64,000 bases of DNA from Devosia sp. A16 (GTDB taxonomy: Bacteria > Pseudomonadota > Alphaproteobacteria > Rhizobiales > Devosiaceae), in assembly GCF_001402915.1 (NCBI RefSeq), contig NZ_CP012945.1, forward strand, positions 1,188,001 to 1,252,000, in the 5' to 3' direction. A program made the position numbers and the translations under genes. Of this stretch, positions 45,446 to 54,852 are shown piece by piece. Below the pieces are notes generated by a model. That model ran no database searches, had not been told where the DNA came from, and saw nothing but the letters and a program-made list of their open reading frames with translations. The first letter of the stretch is position 1. Each line of letters starts with the position of its first letter.

Positions 45446-46453
45446 ATGGCTGTACGCGTCGCAATCAATGGCTTTGGCCGCATCGGCCGCAACATCCTGC
45501 GCGCCATCGTCGAAAGCGGTCGCAACGACATCCAGGTCGTCGCCGTCAACGATCTGGGTCCGGTCGAAACCAACGCCCACCTCCTGCGCTATGACAGCGT
45601 GCACGGCCGTTTCCCCTTTGACGTCAAGGTCGAAGGCGATGTGATCACCGCCGGCAACCAGACCTTCAAGGTCACCGCGGTCAAGGATCCGGCGCAGCTG
45701 CCGCACAAGGAGCTGGGCGTCGAGATCGTGCTCGAGTGCACCGGCATCTTCACCTCCAAGGAAAAGGCCTCGGCGCACCTCGCCGCCGGCGCCAAAAAGG
45801 TGATCGTTTCGGCCCCCGCCGAGGGCGCCGACCTGACCGTCGTCTACGGCATCAACCACACCTTGCTCGGCAAGGAGCACGTGGTGATCTCGAACGGCTC
45901 GTGCACCACCAACTGCCTCGCTCCGATGGCCAAGGTGATGAACGACCTGGTCGGCATCGAAAAGGGAATGATGACCACCATCCATTCCTATACCGGTGAC
46001 CAGCCCACCCTCGACACCATGCACAAGGATCTCTATCGCGCTCGCGCCGCGGCGCTCAGCCAGATCCCGACCTCGACCGGCGCCGCCAAGGCGATCGGCC
46101 TGGTGCTGCCTGAACTCAAGGGCAAGCTCGACGGCATCTCGATCCGCGTGCCGACCCCGAACGTCTCGCTGGTCGACCTCAACTTCGTCGCCGGCCGCGA
46201 CACCACGCCCCAGGAAATCAACGACGCGCTGATCGCCGCCGCCGACGGCCCGCTCAAGGGGGTGATGACCTACACCACCCACCCGCTGGTCTCGAGCGAC
46301 CTGAACCACGACCCGCACTCGGCCACCATTCTGCTCGACCAGACCAAGGTGACCCAGGGCAATTTCGTGACCATCATGGGCTGGTACGACAACGAGTGGG
46401 GCTTCTCCAACCGCATGGCCGACATGACGGCGGTGTTCGCCAAGACGCTTTGA
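45446..46453 (+). CDS. gapA: Glyceraldehyde-3-phosphate dehydrogenase, type I
   Basis: GAPDH (335 aa) oxidises glyceraldehyde-3-P with NAD(P) and phosphate. N-terminal NAD loop [16 protein letters not shown], catalytic Cys153 in [12 protein letters not shown], then [13 protein letters not shown] and the C-terminal [12 protein letters not shown]. The start has AAGGAG close upstream. It follows tkt by 43 bases, likely same operon. Its last codons are part of a short tandem duplication. Confidence 0.97.
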   Translation: MAVRVAINGFGRIGRNILRAIVESGRNDIQVVAVNDLGPVETNAHLLRYDSVHGRFPFDVKVEGDVITAGNQTFKVTAVKDPAQLPHKELGVEIVLECTGIFTSKEKASAHLAAGAKKVIVSAPAEGADLTVVYGINHTLLGKEHVVISNGSCTTNCLAPMAKVMNDLVGIEKGMMTTIHSYTGDQPTLDTMHKDLYRARAAALSQIPTSTGAAKAIGLVLPELKGKLDGISIRVPTPNVSLVDLNFVAGRDTTPQEINDALIAAADGPLKGVMTYTTHPLVSSDLNHDPHSATILLDQTKVTQGNFVTIMGWYDNEWGFSNRMADMTAVFAKTL

Positions 46454-46473
46454 CGAACAAGACGCTTTGACGA
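46441..46473 (+). repeat. Short tandem duplication at the gapA 3' end
   Basis: A 16-base unit (CAAGACGCTTTGACGA) occurs at 46441-46456 and again at 46458-46473. The first copy holds the gapA stop, the second ends in the start codon of the next gene. Confidence 0.8.
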
Positions 46474-47018
46474 TGCCTCTCGAGCTCGACCTCCGCTGGC
46501 AACCGGTCGGTGAGGTCGGGCTCGAACACTGCCGTATCTGGGAGAACTCGGACGGCATCAATGTCCGCAGCGTCTTGATCGGCGAATTCGAAGGCTTCGA
46601 GTACGGCGCTCAGTACGACATCGAGCTCGCCTCCGACTGGACCTTCCGCTCCCTCACGCTTCGCCTGCAGGATGGTCGCGTGCTGCGGCTCAATTCGGAC
46701 GGGCTCGGCGACTGGAAGGTGAACGGCCGGCGGGCCCCCGAGCTCGAAGGCTGCATCGACATCGACATCTCGGGCACCCCCTTCACCAACACCCTGCCGA
46801 TCCGGCGTGCGCACTTCACCGACGGGGTGCCGCGGCAGTTTGCCATGGCCTGGGTGCCGCTCGACAGTCTGGAGCCGTTCCGCGACGGCCAGATCTACAC
46901 CCAGCTCGATCCTACGCACTACCGCTACCAGGCCGCAGACGGCAGCTTCGAGCAGGTGCTGACGGTCGACCGGGAAGGGTTCGTGGTGGACTACCCCACC
47001 CTCTTCCGGCGGGTCTGA
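46473..47018 (+). CDS. Putative glycolipid-binding family protein
   Basis: Cytosolic-looking protein (181 aa) of the putative glycolipid-binding family (PF06475, from a Pseudomonas structure, function unproven). Typical order: LRWQPVGEVGLEHCRIW, IGEFEGFEYGAQYDIELASD, LNSDGLGDWKVNGRRAPEL with GCIDIDISGTPFTNTLPIRR. Complete. It follows gapA by 19 bases, with the start within the duplicated unit; an in-frame TTG at 46467 is an alternative. No signal peptide. Confidence 0.85.
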   Translation: MPLELDLRWQPVGEVGLEHCRIWENSDGINVRSVLIGEFEGFEYGAQYDIELASDWTFRSLTLRLQDGRVLRLNSDGLGDWKVNGRRAPELEGCIDIDISGTPFTNTLPIRRAHFTDGVPRQFAMAWVPLDSLEPFRDGQIYTQLDPTHYRYQAADGSFEQVLTVDREGFVVDYPTLFRRV

Positions 47019-47113
47019 CCATCGTCATCGATCGTTAACCGCGTCGTCGCCAAAGCGTTACCTCGCCGCGCTATCCTCCATGGCCAGTTGATCCCAAATC
47101 CGGAGATCGGCCG

Positions 47114-47401
47114 GTGCGTGATATCGAACGGCTCCTCGTCGCCGCCAATGTCGTCGGCAGCCTCGCCTTCGGGGTGCGGCATGACGCAACCTGGCTGCTG
47201 ATCCCGCTGGCGGCCTTCGGGCTCTATGTGGTGCTGGCCGACCGGGCGCTGCGCCGCCGCATCGGACCGCGGCATTGGCCCAGCGAGGGCTTTGCCCGCT
47301 TCACCTTCAACACCAACCTCTACTTCGCGGTGCGCCACATCGGGCTGGGGGCGCTGCTGTTCGCAGTCGCCGGAACGATGGCCGGGCTCGCCGGCCTCTA
47401 A
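47114..47401 (+). CDS. Small membrane protein
   Basis: Hypothetical inner-membrane protein (95 aa, GTG start, GGAG about 8 bases upstream). Three hydrophobic segments are seen at about 7-25, 26-45 and 75-94, with a basic loop between (RALRRRIGPRHWPSEGFARF). I do not recognise the family. It is in line with gapA and pgk and may be co-transcribed. Confidence 0.6.
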   Translation: MRDIERLLVAANVVGSLAFGVRHDATWLLIPLAAFGLYVVLADRALRRRIGPRHWPSEGFARFTFNTNLYFAVRHIGLGALLFAVAGTMAGLAGL

Positions 47402-47471
47402 GCACCGCTGTTGCCGTGCCCGCAATCCTTGCTATAGCAGCGGCACCCCTCCCTAGCAGCGGATGCGTCCC

Positions 47472-48671
47472 ATGCCGGCTTTCAAGACCCTCGATGATTT
47501 CGACTTTTCGGGTAAGCGCGTACTGGTGCGTGCCGACCTCAACGTGCCGGTCGCCGACGGCAAGGTGACGGACGCCACCCGCATCGAGCGGCTGGTCCCG
47601 ACCATCCGGGAGATCATCAAGGTCGACGGCAAGGCCATCATCCTCAGCCATTTCGGCCGCCCCAAGGGCAAGGTCGATCCGGAGTTCTCGCTTGAACAGG
47701 TGGTGCCGGCCGTCGCCAACGAGACCGGCCATCCGGTCGGCTTCATCGCCACCGACTGGACCGACGTGGAAAAGGCCCGGCAGGCGATCGACGAGGCGCC
47801 GGCCGGCTCGATCCTGGTGCTCGAGAACACCCGCTTCCACCCCGGCGAGGAAGACAACGACCCCGCGCTGGCCGCCCGCATGGCCGAGCTCGGCGATATC
47901 TTCGTCAACGACGCCTTTTCCGCCGCCCACCGCGCCCACGCCTCCACCGAGGCGATCGCCCACCTGCTGCCTTCGGCCGCCGGCCGCGCCATGGAAGCCG
48001 AGCTCAAGGCGCTCGAGCAGGGCCTCGGCGCGCCGGAACGCCCGGTGATCGCCATTGTCGGCGGCGCCAAGGTGTCGACCAAGCTCGACCTGCTGGGCAA
48101 CCTGATCAACAAGGTGGATGGCCTCGTCATCGGGGGCGCCATGGCCAACACGTTCCTCAATGCCGGCGGGCTCGGCGTCGGCAAGTCGCTGGCCGAGAAG
48201 GATCTGGCGGAGACCGCCAACGACATCCGCGACAAGGCGGAAGCCGCGCATTGCGCCATCATCCTGCCCATCGACGCCACCGTCGCCTGGCATTTTGAAG
48301 CCAACGCGCCGCACCGCTTCTACGGCGTCGATGCGATCGATCCCGAGGGCATGATCCTCGATATCGGCCCCGGCTCGGTCGAGCGGATCAAGGGCGCCAT
48401 CGACGAAGCCAAGACCGTGGTCTGGAACGGCCCGCTCGGCGCCTTCGAGATGCAGCCCTTCGATCAGGGCACCGTCGAGATCGCCCAGTATGTCGCGGCG
48501 CGCACCAAGGCGGGCAAGGTGGTCTCGGTGGCCGGGGGCGGCGACACCGTTTCCGCCCTCGCCCACGCCGGCGTGAAGGATCAGTTCACCTATGTGTCGA
48601 CCGCCGGCGGCGCCTTCCTCGAATGGATGGAAGGCAAACCCCTGCCCGGCGTCGAAGCGCTGAAGCGCTAG
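47472..48671 (+). CDS. pgk: Phosphoglycerate kinase
   Basis: PGK (399 aa) transfers phosphate between 1,3-bisphosphoglycerate and ADP. N-terminal [13 protein letters not shown], substrate residues in [11 protein letters not shown] and [11 protein letters not shown], hinge and nucleotide part [18 protein letters not shown], and C-terminal [14 protein letters not shown]. Complete. The ATG at 47472 ([10 protein letters not shown]) fits the family better than one 9 bases earlier. Confidence 0.97.
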   Translation: MPAFKTLDDFDFSGKRVLVRADLNVPVADGKVTDATRIERLVPTIREIIKVDGKAIILSHFGRPKGKVDPEFSLEQVVPAVANETGHPVGFIATDWTDVEKARQAIDEAPAGSILVLENTRFHPGEEDNDPALAARMAELGDIFVNDAFSAAHRAHASTEAIAHLLPSAAGRAMEAELKALEQGLGAPERPVIAIVGGAKVSTKLDLLGNLINKVDGLVIGGAMANTFLNAGGLGVGKSLAEKDLAETANDIRDKAEAAHCAIILPIDATVAWHFEANAPHRFYGVDAIDPEGMILDIGPGSVERIKGAIDEAKTVVWNGPLGAFEMQPFDQGTVEIAQYVAARTKAGKVVSVAGGGDTVSALAHAGVKDQFTYVSTAGGAFLEWMEGKPLPGVEALKR

Positions 48672-48812
48672 ATTTCGGCGTAGACGTCGAGCACGTTGCC
48701 ATCCGGATCGCGGAAGAACAGCGTCCGGTGGGCCCAGAGTTGATCCGCTCGATCAACACGCCGGCCGATGCCGCCACCGCCGCCGTGCTTCGCCGTTCGT
48801 CTGATAACTGAA
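48668..48812 (-). pseudogene. Remnant of a VOC/glyoxalase-family gene
   Basis: On the minus strand, ending at 48668, one frame reads AHRTLFFRDPDGNVLDVYAE before a stop, a textbook C-terminus of the VOC/glyoxalase superfamily. Just upstream the matching part (AAVAASAGVLIE) is in another frame, so there is a small deletion around 48740-48750. No N-terminal half is found before fba. This is the tail of a lost gene between pgk and fba; its stop overlaps the pgk stop. Confidence 0.7.
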
Positions 48813-48881
48813 CGTCCAATCGAACTGACGGGGCCGGTCTGGCATTGTGTCTCCATTGCGAAAATGGAGACCCTCCCCGCC

Positions 48882-49907
48882 ATGGCCTCGCTAAATGCAA
48901 TCGCCAAAAAGCTCGTCGCCAGCGGCAAGGGCATTCTCGCCGCCGATGAATCCGAAGGCACCATCGCCAAGCGCTTCGCGCTGATCGGACTGCCGGTGAC
49001 GCTGGAAACCCGCCGCGACTATCGCGAGATGCTGTTCCGCTCGACCGAAGCGATGACCGACTACATCTCCGGCGTCATCCTCACCGAGGAAACGCTGGAA
49101 CAGAAGGCCAAGGACGGCACACCGTTCCGCGACCTGTTCGCCGCCACCGACGTGATCCCCGGCATCAAGGTGGATCGCGGCGCGCTGCCCATGCCTGGCA
49201 GCAAGGACGAAAAAATCACCGAGGGTCTCGACGGGCTCCGCCAGCGGCTCGCCCATTATGCCAAGCTCGGCGCCGGCTTCGCCAAGTGGCGCGGCGTCAT
49301 CGCCATCACCTCCTACGCCCCCTCGCGCAACGGCATTCGCGCCAATGCCCATGCCCTGGCCCGCTATGCCATGTACTGCCAGGAAGCCGGCATCGTACCG
49401 GTGGTGGAGCCGGAAGTGCTGGCCGATGGCGAGCCGGGCGATCACTCCATCCAGCGCTGCGAGGATGTGACCGGCGAAACGCTCGAGGCGGTGTTCAAGG
49501 AACTGCGCCTTGCCGGCGTCGACCTGAGCGGCATGCTGCTCAAGCCCAACATGGTGACCCCGGGCCTGCGCTCACGCGAGCGCGCCAGCGTCGAGGAAGT
49601 GGCGCAGCGCACCGTCGAGACGCTTCGCCGCTTCGTGCCGGCGGCGGTGCCGGGCATCGCCTTCCTGTCGGGCGGCCAGTCCGATGAAGAGGCGACGGCG
49701 CATCTCTCCGCCATGAACCAGATCGAGGGCCTCCCCTGGGCGCTCACCTTCTCCTATGGTCGGGCGCTGCAGACCTCGGCGCTGGTGACCTGGAACGGCG
49801 AAGCGCAGAACGTCAAGGCGGCGCAGCAGGCCTTCACCCACCGCGCGCGGATGAACGCGCTCGCCTCCCTCGGCCAGTACAAGCCGGAACTCGATCTGGC
49901 GGCCTGA
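48882..49907 (+). CDS. Class I fructose-bisphosphate aldolase
   Basis: Schiff-base (class I) aldolase (341 aa) splitting fructose-1,6-bisphosphate. Motifs: GILAADESEGTIAKRF at the N-terminus, KVDRGALPMPG, ARYAMYCQEAGIVPVVEPEV with catalytic Glu, LLKPNMVTPG with the Schiff-base Lys, and FLSGGQSDEEATAHL. The start at 48882 (MASLNAIAKK) fits homologues; frames upstream only cross the VOC remnant. A terminator follows. Confidence 0.95.
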   Translation: MASLNAIAKKLVASGKGILAADESEGTIAKRFALIGLPVTLETRRDYREMLFRSTEAMTDYISGVILTEETLEQKAKDGTPFRDLFAATDVIPGIKVDRGALPMPGSKDEKITEGLDGLRQRLAHYAKLGAGFAKWRGVIAITSYAPSRNGIRANAHALARYAMYCQEAGIVPVVEPEVLADGEPGDHSIQRCEDVTGETLEAVFKELRLAGVDLSGMLLKPNMVTPGLRSRERASVEEVAQRTVETLRRFVPAAVPGIAFLSGGQSDEEATAHLSAMNQIEGLPWALTFSYGRALQTSALVTWNGEAQNVKAAQQAFTHRARMNALASLGQYKPELDLAA

Positions 49908-49938
49908 CCTCTCCCGAGCAACGACCTTCCCGACGACT

Positions 49939-49967
49939 GGGGCGCGCCTATGCGCCCCTTCCTTTTG
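49939..49967 (+). terminator. Terminator after fba
   Basis: 7-bp stem GGGGCGC/GCGCCCC (49939-49945 with 49952-49958), 6-base loop, then TTCCTTTT. Ends the glycolytic cluster transcript. Confidence 0.7.
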
Positions 49968-50079
49968 CAGGGGGGAACGGCGCCCTTGGCGACGCCTTTC
50001 TTTTCGGCTCGGTAACCCCTTGCCCCGCTCAAGCCAGAATCCGGCTCCACATCGGCGACGGGGCCGCTATAACACCGCC

Positions 50080-50634
50080 ATGTCAGCCGAAATCTTCCTC
50101 ATCGCACCGACCGATACGCCAGCCGACCAGCTGGTTTCCGCACTGACCGCGACGCTGGAGCGCGACGACGTGGCGGCCCTGCTGCTGCCGCGCGGCAAGC
50201 TGAGCGAGAATGCCTACAAGGATCTCGCCAAGCGCGTCGTGCCGGTGGCCCAGGCCAGGGGCGCCGCCGTGCTGGTCGAAGGAGAGCCGGGGCTGGTCCG
50301 CCTGCTCGGCGCCGATGGCCTCCATGTCCCCGGCGGCATCAAGGCGGTGGAGGAAGCCGTGGCGGCGCTGAAGCCGAAAATGATCGTCGGGGCCGGCGAC
50401 ATCCATTCGCGCGACGATGCCATGCTGAAAGGCGAGGCCGGGGTCGACTACATCCTATTTGGGCCGCTTTCCGGTTCCATATCCGCCTCCGAGCGCGAAA
50501 TGGCGCAGTGGTGGGCCGAGACCATGGAGATCCCGAGCGTGCTGTCAGATCCGGAAGCCGGCCCCGCCAGCTATGATGCCGGCGATTGCGAGTTCATCGG
50601 CCTGCCGTTGACGGTTTCGGAGCCGACGAAATGA
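50080..50634 (+). CDS. Thiamine-phosphate-synthase-like protein
   Basis: TIM-barrel protein (184 aa) of the ThiE/TenI group. It keeps the general layout (LAKRVVPVAQARGAAVLVEG, LLGADGLHVPGG, MIVGAGDIHSRDDAMLKGEA, GVDYILFGPL) but the canonical ThiE substrate loop (DGVHLGQ) reads DGLHVPG, and the early pyrimidine-binding motif is weak. So it may be a divergent relative and not a working ThiE. Rhizobia often carry such a gene next to fba. The next gene overlaps its stop (ATGA). Confidence 0.75.
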   Translation: MSAEIFLIAPTDTPADQLVSALTATLERDDVAALLLPRGKLSENAYKDLAKRVVPVAQARGAAVLVEGEPGLVRLLGADGLHVPGGIKAVEEAVAALKPKMIVGAGDIHSRDDAMLKGEAGVDYILFGPLSGSISASEREMAQWWAETMEIPSVLSDPEAGPASYDAGDCEFIGLPLTVSEPTK

Positions 50635-51749
50635 TCCGCCACGTCGGGCTGGCGCTGCTGCTCATGGGCCTGTCGCTGCCGGTGCTGGCACAGGCCAATC
50701 GCACAGATTTCGAGGACCTGCGGCCCAAGGACATGCAGTTCCCCGACAACCTGGGCATGGAAGAGCTGCCGATCGGGCCGGTGCCCGAGGAGTTCCTGAA
50801 CCAGCCCGCGCCCGATGCGCTCACCATCAGCGACTCGGTGTTCGGCGAGAAGATCGATCCCGCCTACGGCGCCTACCAGCGCGGCTTCTTCCTCACCGCC
50901 CTGGACCTCGCCCTGCCGCGCGCCGAAAAGGGCGATCCGCATGCGCAGACGCTGATCGCCGAGATCTATGCCAAGGGGCTCGGCGTTCCGGAAGATTTCG
51001 CGGCGGCCGCCAGTTGGTACGGCATGGCCAGCAAGCATGGCGATGCCCTCGCCACCTTCGAGCTGGCCATGCTCTACCAGGACGGCCGCGGCGTCGCCAA
51101 AGACCGCAAGCACGCTGCCGAGCTGTTCCAGATCGCCGCCGATGCCGGCAACATGGCGGCCAAGTACAATCTGGGCCTGCTGCACGTCGAAGGCCTCTAT
51201 GCCGAGCCGAGCCTGACCAAGGCGGCGCAGCTGATCGGCGAGGCCGCCAATTCGGGGATCACCGAGGCGCGTTACGACTTTGCCGGCATGCTGACCGAGG
51301 GCGCCGGCATCGCGCCAGACCCCAAGGCAGCAGCCGAGCAGCTGCGCCTCGCGGCCGAAGATGGTCTTGCGGCGGCGCAGGTCGACTACGCCACCGTGCT
51401 CTATCTGGGCAAGGGCGTGCCGGTCGATCGGGCTGCGGCGGCCAGCTGGTACGCCCGGGCCGCCGATGGCGGCAATCCGGTGGCGCAGAACCGCTATGCG
51501 AAGCTCCTCGCGGCCGGCGAAGGGGTGACCGCAAATCTCGAGGATGCCGCGATGTACCGCGCACTGGCGCGCCGGCAGGGCCTCAAGGATGCGCAGCTCG
51601 ACAGGCTGCTCGCCGCCATCAAGCCCGAGCAGCTGACCCGGGCCGAAGAGCGGGCCCGCTTCTGGCCGTCGCCGCCGCCCACCAAGGTTGCGGCGAACAC
51701 CGCCCCCGCCCCTGCGGCGGCGACACCGGCCGAGACGCCCTTGAACTGA
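50631..51749 (+). CDS. Exported Sel1-repeat protein
   Basis: Periplasmic-type protein (372 aa) with a signal peptide (HVGLALLLMGLSLPVLAQA) and six or so Sel1-like repeats (DPHAQTLIAEIYAKGLGVPE, ATFELAMLYQDGRGVAKDRK, AQVDYATVLYLGKGVPVDRA). Such repeats serve as scaffolds. The C-terminus is Pro/Ala rich. Its start overlaps the ThiE-like stop, and suhB follows. The partner is unknown. Confidence 0.88.
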   Translation: MIRHVGLALLLMGLSLPVLAQANRTDFEDLRPKDMQFPDNLGMEELPIGPVPEEFLNQPAPDALTISDSVFGEKIDPAYGAYQRGFFLTALDLALPRAEKGDPHAQTLIAEIYAKGLGVPEDFAAAASWYGMASKHGDALATFELAMLYQDGRGVAKDRKHAAELFQIAADAGNMAAKYNLGLLHVEGLYAEPSLTKAAQLIGEAANSGITEARYDFAGMLTEGAGIAPDPKAAAEQLRLAAEDGLAAAQVDYATVLYLGKGVPVDRAAAASWYARAADGGNPVAQNRYAKLLAAGEGVTANLEDAAMYRALARRQGLKDAQLDRLLAAIKPEQLTRAEERARFWPSPPPTKVAANTAPAPAAATPAETPLN

Positions 51750-51813
51750 ACGGCGTTCTCGGGCACATAGCGGCCCTTCCCTCGTTTCCGGTTTCTCGCG
51801 CGGAGTTTTCCCC

Positions 51814-52605
51814 ATGCGCTCGGCGCTTCTCAACGTCATGGTCCAGGCCGCTACCAAAGCCGGCCGCTCGCTCGCCAAGGATTTCGGCGAGGTCGAGAAC
51901 CTGCAGGTCTCGGTCAAGGGCCCGGCCGATTTCGTTTCCAACGCCGACAAGCGCGCCGAGGAGATCGTCTTCAACGAGCTGCAGAAGGCCCGCCCCACCT
52001 ATTCCTTCCTCGGCGAGGAAGGCACCGAGGTGAAGGGCACCGACGGCCAGCACCGCTGGATCGTCGATCCGCTCGACGGCACCACCAATTTCCTCCACGG
52101 CATCCCGATGTTCGCCTGCGCCATCGCGCTCGAGCGCAACAACGAGATCGTCGCTTCGGTGATCTACAACCCCGCGATGGAAGAGCTGTTCACTGCCGAG
52201 AAGGGCGGCGGCGCCTGGCTGAACGACCGCAAGCGCCTGCGCGTCGCCAACCGCAAGCATCTCGCCGATGCCGTCGTCGTCACCGGCATCAATTCGCGCG
52301 GGCGTGCCCTCGACCTGCTGCAGCTCAAGCAGTTGACCCAGGTCGTTCCGGCCGTATCGGGGATCCGCCGCACCGGCTCGGCGTCCACCGATCTCGCCTG
52401 GCTCGCCGCCGGCCGCTTCGATGGCTACTGGGAAGCCGGTCTCGCCCCCTGGGACGTGGCGCCTGGTCTGCTGATGGTGCGCGAAGCCGGCGGCGCGGTC
52501 ACCGACTATGCCGGCACCGCCGGCTCGACCTGGAACGGTCAGGTGATCGCCGGCAATGAAACCATCCAGGCGCAGCTGCTGAAGATCGTCAAGGCCGTCA
52601 ACTAG
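51814..52605 (+). CDS. suhB: Inositol-1-monophosphatase family protein SuhB
   Basis: Mg2+-dependent phosphatase (263 aa) of the inositol monophosphatase family. Metal ligands: FLGEEGTE (67-71 region), D85PLDGTTNFLHG, and the C-terminal WEAGLAPWDVAPGLLMVREAGG. In bacteria SuhB removes phosphate from inositol phosphates or takes part in rRNA transcription antitermination. Complete, normal length. Same direction as the neighbours, 64 bases after the Sel1 gene. Confidence 0.95.
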   Translation: MRSALLNVMVQAATKAGRSLAKDFGEVENLQVSVKGPADFVSNADKRAEEIVFNELQKARPTYSFLGEEGTEVKGTDGQHRWIVDPLDGTTNFLHGIPMFACAIALERNNEIVASVIYNPAMEELFTAEKGGGAWLNDRKRLRVANRKHLADAVVVTGINSRGRALDLLQLKQLTQVVPAVSGIRRTGSASTDLAWLAAGRFDGYWEAGLAPWDVAPGLLMVREAGGAVTDYAGTAGSTWNGQVIAGNETIQAQLLKIVKAVN

Positions 52606-52763
52606 CGGGCCGCACCACCGCGGCGCCATGCCCCGGTCACCCTCAGGTCGCATTGCCGGGATTTCATGGGGTTAACCGGCTTTGCCGGTGGCCGACCGTT
52701 GCGTGGCTTCGCCGAAGCGCACTATTGTCGGGCCGGATTTCATTCGAGCATGGGGGCCGCGAC

Positions 52764-53759
52764 ATGTCGCAGACTTACGACCCGTATCGCCTGGCGAGCC
52801 CCGCGGTCTATCTGGTCAAGATCGTCATCTTCCTGGTGCTGGTGGCGCTGGTCGCCGCCATCCTCGCCAACCAGCTGCTCATCTTCTTCTGGGCCAACCC
52901 CTTCATCAACTCGCTGATTCTGCTGACCTTGTTCATCGGCATCATCCTGAGTTTCCGCCAAGTGATCCGGCTGTTTCCCGAGATCAACTGGGTCAACGCC
53001 CTGCAGGAAGGCCGCATGCCGGCAACCCAGCCGCGGCTCCTGGCCCCGGTGGCAAACCTGTTGCGCGACCGGCTCGGCGAGGCGGTGATCACGCCGTCCT
53101 CGATGCGCTCGATCCTCGATTCCGTCGGCAATCGCCTCGATGAAGCCAAGGACACCTCGCGCTACCTGACCGGCCTCCTGGTGTTTCTCGGCCTCCTCGG
53201 CACCTTCTACGGCCTCCTCGAAACCGTCACCCATGTCGCCTCGACCATCCAGGCGCTGGATGCGACCGCCGGCGACACGGCGACATTGTTCTCGAACCTC
53301 AAGGAAGGCCTCGCGGCCCCGCTCGGCGGCATGGGCACCGCCTTCTCGGCGTCGTTGCTCGGCCTCTCCGGCTCGCTGATCCTCGGCTTCCTCGACCTGC
53401 AGGCCAGCCAGGCCCAGAACGCCTTCTACACCGACCTCGAGGACTGGATGACCTCGATGACCGAACTCGACCACCCGATTACCCAGATGCAGGCCACCGG
53501 CCTCGGGGTCTCGGGCGACGAGATGTCGGCGATGCTGGCGCAGTTCGGCTCCACCCTGCAGAATTCCGGTTCGTCGCAGAATGCCATTCGCGCCATGGCG
53601 GAACTGGCGCGCGGCATCGATGGGCTGGTCAAGCACATCAAGGCCGAACAGGAGGACCTGCGCGGCCACATCATCCAGCAGGGCGAAACCAACAAGAAGC
53701 TCCGCGAACTGATGGAAGCCATGCTGCGCGAGGGCGACTCCGACCGGCGCCCGAACTAG
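52764..53759 (+). CDS. MotA/TolQ/ExbB-like membrane protein
   Basis: Predicted proton-channel-type membrane protein (331 aa) with helices at about 16-42, 46-65, 135-165 and 205-230 (FLGLLGTFYGLLETVTHVAS, MGTAFSASLLGLSGSLILGF) characteristic of the MotA/ExbB core. A helical C-terminus of about 70 residues extends into the cytosol. It pairs with the next gene, as a non-flagellar motor of unknown job conserved in rhizobia. ATG 52764 is favoured; a longer frame upstream is not helpful. Confidence 0.85.
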   Translation: MSQTYDPYRLASPAVYLVKIVIFLVLVALVAAILANQLLIFFWANPFINSLILLTLFIGIILSFRQVIRLFPEINWVNALQEGRMPATQPRLLAPVANLLRDRLGEAVITPSSMRSILDSVGNRLDEAKDTSRYLTGLLVFLGLLGTFYGLLETVTHVASTIQALDATAGDTATLFSNLKEGLAAPLGGMGTAFSASLLGLSGSLILGFLDLQASQAQNAFYTDLEDWMTSMTELDHPITQMQATGLGVSGDEMSAMLAQFGSTLQNSGSSQNAIRAMAELARGIDGLVKHIKAEQEDLRGHIIQQGETNKKLRELMEAMLREGDSDRRPN

Positions 53760-53774
53760 CCGGGAGACCCTGCC

Positions 53775-54800
53775 ATGGCCATGTCGACCCGATCGCGCCG
53801 CTCCCAGGTCACCAACTACTGGCCGGGCTTCGTCGACGCCCTGTCGAGCCTGCTGCTGGTCATCATCTTCCTGCTCTCGCTGTTCATGCTGAGCCAGTTC
53901 TTCCTCGGCCAGGAGATCAGCGGCAAGGACACGGCGATGAGCCGGCTCAACGCCCAGATCGCCGAACTGACCGAGCTGCTGCAGCTCGAGAAGGTGAATT
54001 CCAGCGATCTCGAATCCACCATCGCGACGCTGACCGCGACGCTGTCCTCGACCACCACCGAGCGCGACCAGATGGCGGCGCAGCTGGCCGGCGCCGGGGC
54101 CGGCAGCGACGGCAAGGACGCGACCATCGCCCAGCTCGAATCCGATCTCGCCGCGCAACAGGACATGTCACGCGAGGCGACCGCCCAGGTGGCGCTGCTC
54201 AACCAGCAGCTCGCGGCGCTCCGCACCCAATTGGCCGCACTCGAGCAGGCGCTGCAGGCGTCCGAGGCCACCGAAACGGCCAACCGCACGCAGATCGCCG
54301 ATCTCGGCCGCCGGCTGAACCTGGCGCTGGCACAGCGGGTGCAGGATCTGAGCCGCTACCGCTCGGATTTCTTCGGCAAGCTGCGCCAGGTGCTGGAGGG
54401 CCGCGCCGATGTCCGCGTCGTCGGCGACCGCTTCGTGTTCCAGTCCGAAGTGCTGTTCGATGCCGGCGAGGCCGCTATTTCGACCGAGGGCCAGACCGAA
54501 CTCGCCAAGCTTGCCAGCGCTATCAGGGAGCTGCAGACGCAGATCCCGGCCGACGTGAACTGGGTGCTGCGCATTGACGGCCATACCGATAAGCGCCCGA
54601 TCAACACGCCGGAGTTCCCCTCCAACTGGGAGCTGTCGGCGGCGCGCGCCATCGCAGTGGCCAAGTACCTGATCACCCAGGGCGTGCCGGCCAACCGGCT
54701 GGTGCCGGCCGGCTTCGGCGAGTTCTCCCCGATCGATCCAGGCGACAGCGACGAAGCCTATCGCCGCAACCGTCGCATCGAGTTCAAGTTGACCGAGTAA
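53775..54800 (+). CDS. MotB/OmpA-like peptidoglycan-binding membrane protein
   Basis: Protein of 341 aa: one membrane helix at about 21-45 (DALSSLLLVIIFLLSLFMLS) with the channel-type Asp21, a long coiled coil (about 55-195, LNQQLAALRTQLAALEQALQ), and an OmpA-type domain at about 215-341 (RFVFQSEVLFDAGEAAIS, LRIDGHTDKRPI, FGEFSPIDPGDSDEAYRRNR). Starts 15 bases after the MotA-like gene. The pair would anchor to peptidoglycan and use proton flow. Confidence 0.88.
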   Translation: MAMSTRSRRSQVTNYWPGFVDALSSLLLVIIFLLSLFMLSQFFLGQEISGKDTAMSRLNAQIAELTELLQLEKVNSSDLESTIATLTATLSSTTTERDQMAAQLAGAGAGSDGKDATIAQLESDLAAQQDMSREATAQVALLNQQLAALRTQLAALEQALQASEATETANRTQIADLGRRLNLALAQRVQDLSRYRSDFFGKLRQVLEGRADVRVVGDRFVFQSEVLFDAGEAAISTEGQTELAKLASAIRELQTQIPADVNWVLRIDGHTDKRPINTPEFPSNWELSAARAIAVAKYLITQGVPANRLVPAGFGEFSPIDPGDSDEAYRRNRRIEFKLTE

Positions 54801-54852
54801 GGGCCTGATCTCTCTTCATCTCTCCCCTTACCCACCGCCGGTGGAGTGAGTG

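Noticed and set aside
52764-54800. Zorya anti-phage system (ZorA/ZorB-like pair)
   Set aside because: Only the motor-like pair is present; no helicase or nuclease partner follows, and the neighbours are suhB and an intergenic repeat.
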